A stretch of 64,000 nucleotides of DNA from Arachidicoccus sp. BS20 (GCF_001659705.1 NZ_CP015971.1:1798001-1862000), one strand, 5' to 3'; shown: positions 24,868 to 33,777, counted from the stretch's first letter. The notes: a model not told the origin generated them from the letters alone. Numbers and translations: made by a program.

Positions 24868-26535
24868 CTATTTTTTTTGTTGGATGAATAATTCAAACTC
24901 ATTCAAGCCAGAACTACTTAAATTCTGCTTTGCCGTAACACCCGCTTTTTGCGCAGCCAATACGCCGAAACGTATATCATGCACGCCTTTCAGCGAATGC
25001 GCATCGGGATTGATAGAAATCAACGCATCTTTTCCCAAGGCATAATCTATCCAATGCCAGTCAATATCAAGGCGATGCGGATTGGCGTTCAATTCAATCA
25101 CAACTTTGTTTGCAGCGCAGGCGTCAATCAGTTTTTGATGATTGACAGGATAACCTGCGCGGCTCAATAATAATCTTCCTGTTGGATGTCCGAGAATAGT
25201 TGTGTAAGGATTTTCAATCGCTTTCAATAAGCGTTGCATCGCTTTTTCTTCATTCATTTTTAAATTGGAATGAACAGATGCGATAACCAAATCAAATGAT
25301 TTTAAAACAGCTTCTTCGTAATCCAAATTGCCATCGTTGAGAATATCGCTTTCAATACTTTTAAAAATTTTAAACGGCGCTAACGAAATATTTAGTTCAT
25401 CAATTTCCTTGTGTTGCTCAACAATTCTTTCGGGCGAAAGACCTTGTGCATAAAATGCTGACTGCGAGTGGTCGCTGATGACGAGATACTCAAACCCTTG
25501 CTGCTTCACGTATTCAGCTAGTTCGCGCAAAGGGCTTCCGCCGTCGCTCCATTTGCTATGCGAATGAATAATGCCTTTGATGTCTTTTGTCTCAATCAAT
25601 GTTGGCAAAGCATTTTGTTCGGCAACATCAATCCACTTTTTATTTTCTCGTAAATAAGCAGGAACAAATTGTAATTTATTCTCAGAAAAAATTTCTTCTT
25701 CCGATGAATAATTTTTCGTTTTTACGTCAGGAAATTTCTCAATAAATGATTCATAAAACGCTTCGCTGCAATTATGACTAAAATATTCGTTAACGATTTT
25801 TTCTTTGGGCGATTGAATAAAATGAATCGAAAGATTTGCCTGTGTTTTTACATGAATGAATGCATCTGTATTTTCTTTTAAAACAAATTCATTCGCTTCG
25901 ATAATTTGTTCGATAATGTTTTGCGGAGTATTTGTAAGCCATTCCAAAACATCGATGGTGATTGCATTTCGGCGAAATGCACCCGTCAATAAAAATGTAT
26001 AATCGGGAAATGATTTTTTTAAATAATTATCGAATGACAAAGCATATTGTTCAATCTCAGCAAACAAAAAACTTCCTTGATTTGCGAGATAAAATTCAAT
26101 CGCTTCGCGAATATTGTTCTGCGTTTTTTCGCCAAAACCTTTATATAACATCAAACGGTTTTCGTTGCACGCATACAACAACTCGCCGATGGATTCTATT
26201 TCCAAATCATTCCATATGGTTGCAATCTTTTTCGGTCCAAGCCCTTTGATACGTAACATTTCCAGAATGCCGTGTGGAGTTTTTTCAATGTATTCGTTCA
26301 GCACACGGAAACTGCCTGTTTCAAATTGTTCCAATATTTTATTGCCGATGGCTTTGCCAATTCCGACGATTGAAAATATTTTTTCTTCCTGCAAAGAACT
26401 TAATTCAACAGGTAATTTCTCAATGGTACGGGAAGCATTGTTATATGATTTTATTTTGAAACTATCATCTCCGTATAATTCCATCAATTGCGCGAGCAGC
26501 TTGAAGTTCGCAGCGATTCCCTTATTCGTAATCAT
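24868..26535 (-). CDS. PolX-like protein with PHP domain and degenerate polymerase site
   Basis: A 555-residue protein with the bacterial PolX layout: N-terminal HhH/8-kDa-like region (residues ~1-140, with IVGIGKAIGNKI and IKGLGPKKIATIW), palm/fingers region (~150-300) and C-terminal PHP domain (IHSHSKWSDGGSPLREL at 323-339, then VISDHSQS and later ELNANPHRLDIDW). The metal His residues of the PHP domain are present. The polymerase Asp cluster is not: after the conserved TGAFRR (184-189) only one acid is seen (TIDVLEW), and the expected VDxR-type strand is ANLSIHF. It probably keeps only nuclease activity for repair. Confidence 0.85.
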   Translation of the reverse strand: MITNKGIAANFKLLAQLMELYGDDSFKIKSYNNASRTIEKLPVELSSLQEEKIFSIVGIGKAIGNKILEQFETGSFRVLNEYIEKTPHGILEMLRIKGLGPKKIATIWNDLEIESIGELLYACNENRLMLYKGFGEKTQNNIREAIEFYLANQGSFLFAEIEQYALSFDNYLKKSFPDYTFLLTGAFRRNAITIDVLEWLTNTPQNIIEQIIEANEFVLKENTDAFIHVKTQANLSIHFIQSPKEKIVNEYFSHNCSEAFYESFIEKFPDVKTKNYSSEEEIFSENKLQFVPAYLRENKKWIDVAEQNALPTLIETKDIKGIIHSHSKWSDGGSPLRELAEYVKQQGFEYLVISDHSQSAFYAQGLSPERIVEQHKEIDELNISLAPFKIFKSIESDILNDGNLDYEEAVLKSFDLVIASVHSNLKMNEEKAMQRLLKAIENPYTTILGHPTGRLLLSRAGYPVNHQKLIDACAANKVVIELNANPHRLDIDWHWIDYALGKDALISINPDAHSLKGVHDIRFGVLAAQKAGVTAKQNLSSSGLNEFELFIQQKK

Positions 26536-26580
26536 AATCTTTTGAATTTATTGCAACTTACTTAATTCATTCATGCGCAC

Positions 26581-26606
26581 AAAAAAGCCCCGAAAAATTC
26601 GGGGCT
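26581..26606 (-). terminator. terminator of the histone-like gene
   Basis: GCCCCGAA/TTCGGGGC stem; on the minus strand it is followed by CTTTTTTG. It lies 25 bp behind the histone-like stop and just before the PolX-like gene. Confidence 0.88.
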
Positions 26607-26630
26607 ATATCTGTTTCAAAAAAGCTACCA

Positions 26631-26897
26631 TTACTTTGCTGCTTTCTTTGGAGCCGCTTTCTTTGCAGCCTTTTTAGGCGCTGCCGCTTTTTTGGGAGCT
26701 GCCGCCTTTTTAGGTGCTGCTTTCTTTGGAGCTGCCGCTTTTTTAGGAGCCGCTTTCTTTACAGCTTTTTTAGGCGCTGCTGCTTTTTTGGGAGCTGCCG
26801 CCTTTTTAGGTGCTGCTTTCTTTGGAGCTGCCGCTTTTTTAGGAGCCGCTTTCTTTACAGCTTTTTTGGGAGCTGCTGCTTTTTTTGCTGTTGCCAT
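26631..26897 (-). CDS. Lys/Ala-rich histone H1-like protein
   Basis: An 88-residue protein built almost only of AAAPKKA and KKAAP units, with no acidic residues. Such H1-like or AlgP-like proteins bind DNA non-specifically and may compact the nucleoid. Residues 11-42 and 43-74 are identical copies of a 32-residue block, mirrored in the DNA by a 96-bp direct duplication. The start is ATG followed by MATAKKAAAP. It has its own terminator. The same region on the plus strand is an open Ala/Phe frame, which is only the antisense shadow. Confidence 0.85.
   Translation of the reverse strand: MATAKKAAAPKKAVKKAAPKKAAAPKKAAPKKAAAPKKAAAPKKAVKKAAPKKAAAPKKAAPKKAAAPKKAAAPKKAAKKAAPKKAAK
26676..26885. repeat. 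96-bp tandem duplication inside the histone-like gene
   Basis: The 78 bases from 26694 recur exactly 96 bp later (26790-26867). The flanking 18 bases (26676 and 26772) differ at one position. The near-identity at third codon positions points to a recent duplication, not protein-level selection alone. Confidence 0.85.
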
Positions 26898-27038
26898 GTT
26901 TAATAAAATTTAATGGTTAGTAAATATGTAGTAAAAGTATAACGTTTTATATTATCTGAAAAAAAATTTTAATTAATTTTTTTATGCACGTATATCGGCA
27001 ACACACAACACTCATTACAACTTAAGTATAATCATCCT

Positions 27039-27070
27039 CTGAAACATTGATGAATAAAGGCTTTCAGCGC
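27039..27070. repeat. CTGAAAC/TTCAG hairpin repeat, copy 1
   Basis: CTGAAACATTGATGAATAAA then GCTTTCAGCGC. It shares its first 20 bases with copy 2 at 27200, and the ends pair (CTGAAA/TTTCAG). It lies in a ~340-bp gene-free stretch (26906-27247), which is A/T-rich and otherwise without visible signal. Confidence 0.65.
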
Positions 27071-27199
27071 ATCTATAAAAATAATTACATAACGAAAAAA
27101 GAAGTTTTCACTCAAAAAGTTTTTTCTTATTATTATCATTTGCCCTCCAAAAAAACAATTCTTTTTCTATAAAATATAAATGAGAAGAAAAATAAGACA

Positions 27200-27232
27200 C
27201 GCTGAAACATTGATGAATAAAGCACTTCAGCG
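27200..27232. repeat. CTGAAAC/TTCAG hairpin repeat, copy 2
   Basis: CGCTGAA at the left and TTCAGCG at the right form a perfect 7-bp stem around ACATTGATGAATAAAGCAC. It lies 16 bp behind the DgkA stop. A short hairpin with similar arms (ATGCTGAA/TTCAGCAT) is at 50576-50596. Confidence 0.65.
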
Positions 27233-27247
27233 AACGAGCGATATCGA

Positions 27248-27619
27248 TTAAAATATTTTCGGCAAGAAAATAATGACTCCGACAATCAATGCAACAAGCG
27301 CACTTACCAAAACAGCAGCAGCAGAAATATCTTTTATTTGCTTAATAATTTCGTGCTCATCGGGATAAATAAAATCGCAAAGCCGTTCTATTGCAGCGTT
27401 TATTATTTCCATTGAAAATACAAAACCTATTACAATAAAAATTTCAATCCATTCTGTTTTTGAAATTTTAAACATCGCTCCAAACCCAATAGCTACAAGG
27501 GTTGCGGCAATATGAATCCATGCGTTATGTTCTGTTTTGATAAATAATTTCAGTCCGTTAAATGCAAAACGAAAACTTGCCAATCGTTTTTTAAATGAAA
27601 ATTTTTCTTTGGAGTTCAT
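27248..27619 (-). CDS. dgkA: diacylglycerol/undecaprenol kinase family membrane protein
   Basis: A 123-residue protein with three membrane helices. The family motif is partly changed: SMEIINAAIERLCD replaces the usual ENTAIE, and KQIKDISAAAVLVSA matches the conserved KDxxAAAVL segment. Members phosphorylate lipid alcohols (diacylglycerol or undecaprenol) at the inner face of the membrane. I chose the ATG at 27619, whose A overlaps the TGA stop of the xer gene; GTG at 27622 is the alternative. Confidence 0.85.
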   Translation of the reverse strand: MNSKEKFSFKKRLASFRFAFNGLKLFIKTEHNAWIHIAATLVAIGFGAMFKISKTEWIEIFIVIGFVFSMEIINAAIERLCDFIYPDEHEIIKQIKDISAAAVLVSALVALIVGVIIFLPKIF

Positions 27620-28548
27620 CACGATTTTGGATGTGCTTTTTTATAAATTTCTTTCAGCTGCTCAATGGTATTGTGCGTATAAACCTGAGTTGCTGCAAGG
27701 CTCGCATGACCCAGTAATTCTTTTACGGCGTTAAGGTCTGCGCCATTGTTCATCAAGTGTGTAGCAAATGTATGACGCAACACATGCGGACTTTTTTTCT
27801 TCAACGAAATTTCATTTTCAATCATCAAAGACTTTACGGCATTATAAACTTTCTTTGCATATAACGCTTTGCCTTTTTCGCTTACAAAAAAATTATCAAC
27901 ACCATCTATCCTACTTGGTTTTTCGGAAATATACAATTGCATTTCATGCAGCAAATCTGTTGAAACAGGTATAATGCGTTCTTTATTTCCTTTGCCGACA
28001 ACTCTTATCTGACAATAACTTTTATCGATTTGATTTTCTTTCAAATTAATCAATTCGCTTAAGCGGATTCCTGTTTCGTAAAACAACTTTACAACAAGCA
28101 GATTGGTTCTTTTATCCCAGGCGCTTTCTTCTTTTTTCTTTTTCGGTTTGTCTTCGTCGTCTTTTTCGGTTATCAAATTATTGGCTTCTTCTTCTCTTAA
28201 AAATGAAGGCAACCGTTTGCTTATTTTCGGCAACACAATTGTAGTTATAGGCGAGCTCTTTACTACCTCTTCTCTCAACAAAAATTTATAAAAAGATTTT
28301 AAGCTTGATATTTTTCTATGGATGCTTTTGTTGCTCGTCGGCTTCAGCAGTTCCTTCAAATAAACCAGCCACGATTTTATCATAAGCGCATTTATTTCTT
28401 TCACGGAAGTTTCCGGATAACATATGGCTGTAAAATCAAAAAATTGCAACAGATCGGTTTTATACGCAAGAATAGTGTGTTCCGAAAAACGTTTTTCGAA
28501 TTGCAGATAATCCAGAAAAGATTGAAGATATGCGGCAGATGTATCCAT
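27619..28548 (-). CDS. xerD: XerC/XerD-like site-specific tyrosine recombinase
   Basis: A 309-residue recombinase with an N-terminal SAM-like core-binding domain (~1-110) and a catalytic domain. Active-site residues are visible: Arg162 (TGIRLSEL), Lys186 (GKGNK), His255 and Arg258 (HVLRHTFATH), His281 (LGHASL) and Tyr290 (TQVYTH). XerC/D resolve chromosome dimers at dif. A charged insert, KDDEDKPKKKKEE (~129-141), is unusual for the family. Whether it is XerC or XerD cannot be told from this sequence alone. It overlaps dgkA by one base. Confidence 0.88.
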   Translation of the reverse strand: MDTSAAYLQSFLDYLQFEKRFSEHTILAYKTDLLQFFDFTAICYPETSVKEINALMIKSWLVYLKELLKPTSNKSIHRKISSLKSFYKFLLREEVVKSSPITTIVLPKISKRLPSFLREEEANNLITEKDDEDKPKKKKEESAWDKRTNLLVVKLFYETGIRLSELINLKENQIDKSYCQIRVVGKGNKERIIPVSTDLLHEMQLYISEKPSRIDGVDNFFVSEKGKALYAKKVYNAVKSLMIENEISLKKKSPHVLRHTFATHLMNNGADLNAVKELLGHASLAATQVYTHNTIEQLKEIYKKAHPKS

Positions 28549-28555
28549 AAAAAAT

Positions 28556-28585
28556 TAGCCATAAAGTTATAAAACTTTACGGCTA
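28556..28585 (-). terminator. rho-independent terminator of rpsU
   Basis: A 13-bp stem with one mismatch, TAGCCATAAAGTT/AACTTTACGGCTA, loop ATAA. On the minus strand it is followed by ATTTTTT. It separates rpsU from the xer gene. Confidence 0.8.
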
Positions 28586-28618
28586 AAAATTATGTTGCTT
28601 TGACAAAAAGCGTGAAAA

Positions 28619-28816
28619 CTATTTTTCGATTTTGCCCGAAGCGATGCCTTGTTTGTAAACAGCTTTCAACACTTGCGTGCGACGCTTTACAGACGGCTTT
28701 GTGAAAGTCTGACGTTCTCTCAGCTCTAACAAAGTTTTGCTTTTCTCAAATTTCTTTTTATACTTTTTGAGTGCTTTGTCGATGTTTTCACAATCTTTTG
28801 AGTCAATAATTAACAT
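28619..28816 (-). CDS. rpsU: 30S ribosomal protein S21
   Basis: A 65-residue basic protein with S21 features: KKYKKKFEKSKTLLELRERQ and PSVKRRTQVLKAVYKQ. It is full length. S21 joins the small subunit late and aids initiation. A strong purine-rich leader (AAAGGGGGTA) lies before the ATG, unusual for Bacteroidota mRNAs, which often have weak Shine-Dalgarno sites. An exact -7 box and a terminator frame the gene as a single transcript. Confidence 0.95.
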   Translation of the reverse strand: MLIIDSKDCENIDKALKKYKKKFEKSKTLLELRERQTFTKPSVKRRTQVLKAVYKQGIASGKIEK

Positions 28817-28849
28817 ATTTAATATACCCCCTTTTGGTTAAAAGATGCG

Positions 28850-28857
28850 CAAAGATA
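28850..28857 (-). promoter_or_regulatory. -7 promoter element of rpsU
   Basis: The minus strand reads TATCTTTG, matching TAnnTTTG, about 34 bp from the start codon. Confidence 0.6.
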
Positions 28858-28963
28858 GAGGAGTTTGCCCAACTGAGCAAATAAATATCTATAAAAAAAT
28901 CACTCGGTATATTTCCGAGTGATTTCAAAATCGTTTGATTGATTAGCAGAAACTAAAATAAGT

Positions 28964-29665
28964 TTATGCAGTGGTGTCAAACTCTTTGGATGCAACGGAC
29001 AATACCTTTCCGTCGCTCAATGCTTCGTGCTGATTTCCGTTGAAAAGTGCGGCAGACTGTCCATTGCTCAGCTTTGCCACTTTCAGCATAGCTAAAGCAA
29101 GCGTGTCTTTTTTGGTTGTGTCCGTATCTTTTTTAGTCGTGTCCTGATAAATGCCATTGTTCACAGGAACGTTGAAAGATGCGAAAGCCAAAAGACTGTC
29201 CTTCTTGGTAGTGTCTGTGTCTTTCTTAGTGGTATCCTGATAAATACCATTGTTTGCAACCGGGCTGTACAACAACGCGAAAGCAAGACTGTCCTTCTTG
29301 GTAGTATCAGTGTCCTTCTTAGTCGTGTCCTGATAAATACCGTCGTTTGCAACCGGGCTGTACAACAACGCGAAAGCAAGGCTGTCTTTCTTGGTAGTAT
29401 CAGTGTCCTTCTTAGTCGTGTCCTGATACATACCATAGCTTGCAGGAGCACTCAACATAGCCAAAGCAAGACTGTCTTTTTTAGTAGTCGTGTCTTTTTT
29501 GGTTGTGTCCTGGAACATTCCTGAACTTACCGGATTGCTTAACATTGCAAATACCACACTGTCTTTTTTAGTGGTTGTGTCCTTTTTGGGAAGCGTGTCT
29601 TGGGCAAAAGCTGCAATCCCAACCATTACTGCAGCTGCCGACAACATGAGATGTTTGATTTTCAT
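28964..29665 (-). CDS. exported Asp/Thr/Lys tandem-repeat protein
   Basis: A 233-residue protein with a signal peptide (MKIKHLMLSAAAVMVGIAAFA). It consists of about five 31-residue units, each starting YQDTTKKDTDTTKKDSLAF and followed by ALLYSPVANNGI or a variant. The first units are more diverged; the end, VLSVASKEFDTTA, is unique. The DTTKKD segments alternate charge and may bind metal or polyanions; no family is recognised. The repeat is also visible at the DNA level with a 93-bp period, so copy number may vary between strains. Gene-free stretch 29666-29908 behind it is A/T-rich and shows nothing else. Confidence 0.7.
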   Translation of the reverse strand: MKIKHLMLSAAAVMVGIAAFAQDTLPKKDTTTKKDSVVFAMLSNPVSSGMFQDTTKKDTTTKKDSLALAMLSAPASYGMYQDTTKKDTDTTKKDSLAFALLYSPVANDGIYQDTTKKDTDTTKKDSLAFALLYSPVANNGIYQDTTKKDTDTTKKDSLLAFASFNVPVNNGIYQDTTKKDTDTTKKDTLALAMLKVAKLSNGQSAALFNGNQHEALSDGKVLSVASKEFDTTA

Positions 29666-29908
29666 AACTAATTTTTTTAATAAGTGAATGTTTAAACTTC
29701 AGTTAGTAAAAAGACAGATACCGTGCCAAGCAACGCAAACGATTTAAAATAAATGTTAAAACATCGAATTTATAAAAAATATCAGTAAGTTATATAGCGA
29801 AAATTAATATTAAACAAAGAACAGACCATAATTGTATAAAAACATAAATTTTTCTGTAAAACCGGATAATTAAAGCCAAAACTTCTGAAAAAATACCTGT
29901 AAAATGAG

Positions 29909-29916
29909 TACCTTTG
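29909..29916 (+). promoter_or_regulatory. -7 promoter element of the SNF2 gene
   Basis: TACCTTTG matches TAnnTTTG. Transcription from it would begin near 29922, so the TTG at 29921 cannot be the translation start. The next in-frame candidate is the TTG at 29960. Confidence 0.5.
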
Positions 29917-29959
29917 CAAATTGCTTTTTTGCAAAATTTATTGGTTAAAAAATTCAATT

Positions 29960-32900
29960 TTGGCTTTACCTCATTTCATAAAATACATATACAGCAACGG
30001 AACGGAAGAAGTAATCAAACGCGGTAAAAAGATTTTCAACTCCGGCAATATCGAAATTATCCAGCACGATGAACTGGCTGCATCCATACATTTCCGCGTA
30101 AAGGACGATGCGTATGCAAGTTGGTACAAAGTACATGTATTGCATTACAAAAATCCGCAGGAAATGAGCCTGCGATGCACTTGCCCTTATAACCTCAGCG
30201 ATATGTGCAAGCACGAAGCCGCAGTCTTGTTTGAATTACAGCAAATGAGCGACAGCAACCGGCTTGGCGGCATGGAAGCAAATTTTCAGCAACAACATAC
30301 CGTGCTCCACATGAAACGGATTGAATTACCTTCAATTCGCTTACTTACTTCCCGGGAAAACTTTGAAGCGGCAGAAGAGTTTTTAAGAACAGATAAAGCC
30401 GTAATTATCTCTGCCGAAAACGAAATCGTCAAAGCGGAAGTTGCCGTTGATAAAAATACTTATAACGTTATCATCCAAAAAAACAAAGAAAGAAATTTTG
30501 ATACAAGCTGCGACTGTAACAGCGATACGCATCATCCCGTGTGTATGCACAAAGCCGTTGTATTGCTTCAATTGTTAGGCAAATCGGGTGCAGACTTTTT
30601 CGACAGCATCCGCAACTGGGACAGAGAAAAAAATCAATTGCTCGGCTTATACGGTTATTCTTTGGATGATGATTTGGACAACAAATTTGAATTCTCTTAC
30701 AAAGACGGAAAACCTTATTTACGCGTGCTGGATACATCCATCAAAAGAGTGGCAAATCCGAATGTTTACAACCCGCAAACCGTGCCGGCAAAGCCTCTGA
30801 AAGAAGAAGTAGATGTGCTTGAAGAAAAAGCAAATCAAAAGGCAGGCATTGTGTTGCAGCAAGACGAACAGCAATATCCTTTCATTAAATTCACGCCTGT
30901 AAAAGCCGAAGTAAATGAGGAACAAAATACATTCATCAGTCCAATTGAAATAATTGATTTAAACAAATTCGTCAATGCCGATAAACTTGATGAAGAAGAC
31001 AAACAGCTTATACAACAGCTTCGCAAAATAATGCCTTCGGAAGTTTCGCGTTATCTCAACAGAAACTCGCCGTTCAGTGCTATCTGGGACAACATTATTC
31101 AACAGCACGACGAGCCGCTTACCGAAGATACGCGCAAGCTCATCATCGAATATTTATATCCCAAATACAAAAAACTGTTTCAATCCACAGCCAATAATTA
31201 TTTCACGTTCTACCTGCCTTCGGGCAAAAATTTGCAATCGGCAAACATAGAGCTGGCAAACTACTCCATCAATTACGTGTCGCCGTCGTTTGAAGTGCTT
31301 TCAGTCGAAAACGGCTATGAAATTATTTGTAATGTAGATACATTGCTTGGCGAAAAACGTATTGATGAAAACGAGCTGAACTGTCCACTGATTTTTCAGG
31401 TGGAAAATCAATTTTACTTGTGGCACAATGCAGAAGATGCAATGATTGCCGATAAATTTTTACCCGGCGGAAAAATGTTTTTTCCGCAAGACACCTGGGA
31501 AGTCGCGTTATACGATTTTGTATTGCCCTTGTCTAAAAATTACAAAGTAAATTTCTCCGGTATTGCGCAGGAAGAGCTTGCCAATATCGAACCCGAAATA
31601 AGAGTTAACCTTTCCGAAAAAGGCGATTATCTGGTGTTAGAACCTGTATTCATTTACCTGAATCACAAAATTTCCGCACAGGACAATGACAAAATCATTA
31701 TTCCGCAAAACGATAAATTACTGATTATTCATCGCAATAAAGAAGCGGAAAATATTTTCTTCCAAAAGGTACAAGCCTTACATTCAGGCTTCGCCGTTAT
31801 CGACAATCGATATGCGTTGGCGCTGAAAGGAACAGAAGTATTGAAAAACAACTGGTTCTTTCTTTTTGTAGATGCCATGCGCGATATGAACGTTCCCGTG
31901 TACGGATTTGAATCGCTGAAAAAATATAAATTCAACACGGCGAAACCTACAACACTCATCAACCTCAGCAGCAATACCGATTGGTTCGACGCGAAAGTTA
32001 ATATTGATTTCGGCGGACAGAAAGTAAGCATCGAAGAACTTAAAAAAGCGCTGAGCAACAAGCAGCAGGTTGTAGAACTTAAAGACGGAACACTTGGCGT
32101 ATTGCCCGAAGAATGGCTGAAAAAATATTCGTTGCTTTTCCAGGTAGGCGATGCACAAAATGGTTCTCTGCGTTTGAGCAAATATCATTTCAGCGTGGTG
32201 GATGAATTGTATGCGCAGCGCGACGAAAGCGAGCTTATTTTTCAATTAGAAGAAAAATATGAAAACATCAGGCAGAAATATTCTATTGCGCCCATAGATG
32301 CGCCGGAGCATCTGCAACCGATTCTTCGACCTTATCAATTGTCTGGATTTCAATGGCTGAACTATTTGAACGATGTGCATTGGGGCGGCATTCTTGCCGA
32401 TGATATGGGGCTTGGCAAAACCATCCAAACGCTCACATTTTTATCGCATCTGAAAAAAAATAGTGAAACATTTAAAGCCTTAGTCGTATGCCCAACTTCC
32501 TTGTTGTACAACTGGGAAAATGAAATTAAAAAATTCACACCGCATATTTCTTATTTCATTCATCATGGCTCGACACGTTCTTACACGCACATTAAAGACG
32601 AAGGGATTGATATTATTATCACAACTTACGGAACATTGCGCAGCGACATTAAAGAGTTTTCCGAAATCAATTTTTCGTATGTTGTATTGGACGAAAGTCA
32701 GGCAATAAAAAATCCGCAAAGCAAAATAGCAAAAGCCGTCAATTTGCTGAAAGCGAGTAACCGCCTGTGTTTGAGCGGTACGCCGTTGCAGAATAATACG
32801 TTCGATATTTACGCACAAATGAATTTTCTCAATCCCGGTTTGTTAGGAAGCATCGATTGGTTCAAGCAACAGTTTGCTATTCCGATTGACAAATTCGGCG

Positions 32901-33709
32901 AGCAGCAACAAAAGGAACATTTGCGCAAGCTATTATTTCCTTTTATTCTACGCAGAACAAAAGAGCAAGTGGCAAAAGACTTGCCTGCAAAAACAGAACA
33001 GGTTTTATTCTGCGAAATGGGCACGCAGCAACGAAAAATTTACGATGCTTACCGCAACGATGTACGTGATAAAATTCTCGGGCTGATTGAAGAGCAAGGC
33101 GTACAACGTTCTCAACTAACCATTCTGCAAGGCTTGATGAAGCTACGCCAGATATGCGATAGTCCTGCGATTTTGAAAGACGATGATTATCCCAATTACT
33201 CCGTAAAAATTGATGAGCTTGGCAAGGAACTGGAAGAGAATCTGAGCAATCACAAAGCATTGATTTTTTCGCAGTTTCTCGGAATGCTTTCTTTGATAAA
33301 AACAAAGCTCGAAGCGCTCGGCATCAAATATGAATATTTCGACGGAAGCACTTCTATTAATGACCGTGAAAAAGCGATTCAGAATTTCCAGAACGACGAT
33401 GAATGCCGTGTGTTCCTCATTTCGCTGAAAGCCGGCGGTGTGGGCTTAAACTTAACGGCTGCGGATTATGTTTACATCGTTGACCCTTGGTGGAACCCTG
33501 CGGTGGAACAGCAAGCGATTGACCGCACGCATCGAATAGGGCAAACGAAAAATATTTTTGCATACCGGATGATTTGTAAAGATACCGTTGAAGATAAAAT
33601 TTTACAATTGCAGGAAAAGAAACGTGCGCTTGCCAACGAACTTATTTCGGACGACGGCGGTTTCGTGAAAAATCTTTCAAGAGAGGATATTGAGTATTTG
33701 TTCAGTTAG
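29960..33709 (+). CDS. SNF2-family helicase with SWIM zinc fingers
   Basis: An ATPase of about 1249 residues. I use TTG at 29960 (MALPHFIKYIYSNGTEEV) because the -7 element at 29909 excludes the farther TTG; there is no in-frame ATG close by. Near the N-terminus are two SWIM-like Cys/His motifs: CTCPYNLSDMCKHE and CDCNSDTHHPVCMHK. The SNF2 motor starts near residue 780, with DDMGLGKTIQTL (~814), Walker B DESQAIKN, and LSGTPLQNN; the C-lobe has FSQFLGMLSLI, LISLKAGGVGLNLTAAD and QAIDRTHRIGQT. It probably translocates on DNA or remodels protein-DNA complexes in repair or transcription. Confidence 0.88.
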   Translation: MALPHFIKYIYSNGTEEVIKRGKKIFNSGNIEIIQHDELAASIHFRVKDDAYASWYKVHVLHYKNPQEMSLRCTCPYNLSDMCKHEAAVLFELQQMSDSNRLGGMEANFQQQHTVLHMKRIELPSIRLLTSRENFEAAEEFLRTDKAVIISAENEIVKAEVAVDKNTYNVIIQKNKERNFDTSCDCNSDTHHPVCMHKAVVLLQLLGKSGADFFDSIRNWDREKNQLLGLYGYSLDDDLDNKFEFSYKDGKPYLRVLDTSIKRVANPNVYNPQTVPAKPLKEEVDVLEEKANQKAGIVLQQDEQQYPFIKFTPVKAEVNEEQNTFISPIEIIDLNKFVNADKLDEEDKQLIQQLRKIMPSEVSRYLNRNSPFSAIWDNIIQQHDEPLTEDTRKLIIEYLYPKYKKLFQSTANNYFTFYLPSGKNLQSANIELANYSINYVSPSFEVLSVENGYEIICNVDTLLGEKRIDENELNCPLIFQVENQFYLWHNAEDAMIADKFLPGGKMFFPQDTWEVALYDFVLPLSKNYKVNFSGIAQEELANIEPEIRVNLSEKGDYLVLEPVFIYLNHKISAQDNDKIIIPQNDKLLIIHRNKEAENIFFQKVQALHSGFAVIDNRYALALKGTEVLKNNWFFLFVDAMRDMNVPVYGFESLKKYKFNTAKPTTLINLSSNTDWFDAKVNIDFGGQKVSIEELKKALSNKQQVVELKDGTLGVLPEEWLKKYSLLFQVGDAQNGSLRLSKYHFSVVDELYAQRDESELIFQLEEKYENIRQKYSIAPIDAPEHLQPILRPYQLSGFQWLNYLNDVHWGGILADDMGLGKTIQTLTFLSHLKKNSETFKALVVCPTSLLYNWENEIKKFTPHISYFIHHGSTRSYTHIKDEGIDIIITTYGTLRSDIKEFSEINFSYVVLDESQAIKNPQSKIAKAVNLLKASNRLCLSGTPLQNNTFDIYAQMNFLNPGLLGSIDWFKQQFAIPIDKFGEQQQKEHLRKLLFPFILRRTKEQVAKDLPAKTEQVLFCEMGTQQRKIYDAYRNDVRDKILGLIEEQGVQRSQLTILQGLMKLRQICDSPAILKDDDYPNYSVKIDELGKELEENLSNHKALIFSQFLGMLSLIKTKLEALGIKYEYFDGSTSINDREKAIQNFQNDDECRVFLISLKAGGVGLNLTAADYVYIVDPWWNPAVEQQAIDRTHRIGQTKNIFAYRMICKDTVEDKILQLQEKKRALANELISDDGGFVKNLSREDIEYLFS

Positions 33710-33777
33710 AAATAAAGAATTATTATAGTAGCAATCAAAGTCAGTTACTTTAATTTGAATGTGAGCATATAAATGTC

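Noticed and set aside
26692-26913. Ala/Phe-rich open frame on the plus strand, looking like a membrane protein
   Set aside because: It is the antisense of the Lys/Ala-rich histone-like gene; its composition follows from AAG/GCx codons.
29161-29451. Arg-rich open frame with repeats on the minus strand
   Set aside because: It is an out-of-frame shadow of the DTTKKD repeat protein, without a start region or signal of its own.
28964-29665. Regular DNA repeats that could suggest a CRISPR array
   Set aside because: The 93-bp period is coding, units are in frame and adjacent without unique spacers, and no cas gene is near.
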